DNA of 64,000 nt from Lithospermum erythrorhizon (taxonomy: Eukaryota > Streptophyta > Magnoliopsida > Boraginales > Boraginaceae): positions 2,976,001 through 3,040,000 of the forward strand of contig JADFUC010000501.1 of the NCBI GenBank assembly GCA_019722365.1, given 5' to 3'. Made by a program: the position numbers and the translations under genes. This document shows, piece after piece, positions 63,561 to 64,000 of this stretch (position 1 is the first letter of the stretch; every line of letters starts with the position of its first letter). The notes below the pieces were generated by a model. That model worked only from the letters and a program-made list of their open reading frames with translations, made no database searches and had not been told where the DNA came from.

Positions 63561-64000
63561 TATTCAAATTTATTATTTGTTATCAAAATTTAAATATATA
63601 AGTGCTTGATATATCCAATTCTAGATCATTATTGGTTCAAAATTGAGTTGAGTTGACCGCTTGTTCGAAAAACATATCAGTCAAATTGAATAATGAAGCA
63701 AGCTAGAAAGAGAGAATAAAATTAAATTTCAAATTTTAAGTATGCATATTTATTAGAGTATTTAATTTATAAGCGGAGGACTTGTTTGTATTTTCAAGAA
63801 GAGTTCTTCCTAGTTGAAAAATAAAGTTGAATGAGATACCCTCGGTAAATTGAGCAGCTCGAATCACTTTGCAAATGAACATGCATCATCGCTCACTTTA
63901 AGAAACATAGCAAGTGCATGAAATCATAGTGATTCTATGTGCTGCAACAGTACTCTTTGGTCAGGAGCAAATTAATTTTCACTTTGCCATTTCCTGGGGT
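63561..64000. other. Terminal spacer
   Basis: AT-rich DNA to the end of the window. I see no gene, RNA or repeat that I can support. Confidence 0.55.

Noticed and set aside
1..64000. CRISPR arrays, bacterial operons, integrons or phage-like systems
   Set aside because: The window is plant nuclear DNA with spliced genes. The only regular repeats are microsatellites, small duplications and the degenerate array at 51030-52735, which has no spacer structure.

Overview
The window is nuclear DNA from a flowering plant, most likely a eudicot. The evidence is spliced genes with GT-AG introns, clear plant families (a plant RING-H2 ATL protein, a group III WRKY factor, a mitochondrial OXA1), AT-rich intergenic DNA, Stowaway-like MITEs with CTCCCTCCGT ends, and decayed Ty1/copia, Ty3/gypsy, LINE and Helitron-like DNA. 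A recurrent TACGGAGTA word is, in my recollection, common in Caryophyllales (spinach/beet relatives). That placement is a guess.

Layout. The left 28 kb is gene-bearing. 3-455 (+) is the 3' end of a RING-H2 ubiquitin ligase. 1746-6714 (+) is a complete nine-exon OXA1, the inner-mitochondrial-membrane insertase, with a 5'UTR intron and a telo-box-like promoter word. 7808-10707 (-) is a five-exon leucine-rich-repeat protein convergent with OXA1. About 12.5-15.9 kb is an internally deleted Tat-type Ty3/gypsy element. 17139-18546 (+) is a three-exon group III WRKY transcription factor. 20243-27839 (-) is an eleven-exon oxysterol-binding-protein-related protein (PH + ORD, ORP1 type).

The right 36 kb has no gene that I can show to be intact. 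28.4-34.2 kb is AT-rich DNA with AAT microsatellites. About 34.2-41.4 kb is a SIRE-type Ty1/copia element with gag, integrase, RT, RNase H and an env-like extra region, all frame-broken. About 41.75-43.53 kb is a small second LTR pair. 43.7-50.7 kb is mostly unassigned, with two short repeats and a SINE-like head. 50679-52877 is a candidate non-autonomous Helitron full of a degenerate tandem array. 54.0-54.6 kb is a frame-broken B3-like reading region behind a palindromic fold-back. About 57.4-60.9 kb is a decayed L1-type LINE. 60.9-63.06 kb is an AT-rich probable DNA-transposon remnant, followed by a second Stowaway-like MITE.

The genes are ordinary independent housekeeping or regulatory genes, and I see no functional cluster. 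The unique genes read cleanly while nearly every repeat ORF is broken by small indels. Real decay or unpolished repeat consensus could both explain that, so the broken frames should be read with care. I found no convincing new biological system. The best leads are the array-filled Helitron candidate, the fold-back/B3-like locus, and an abnormal splice donor in the ORP gene.
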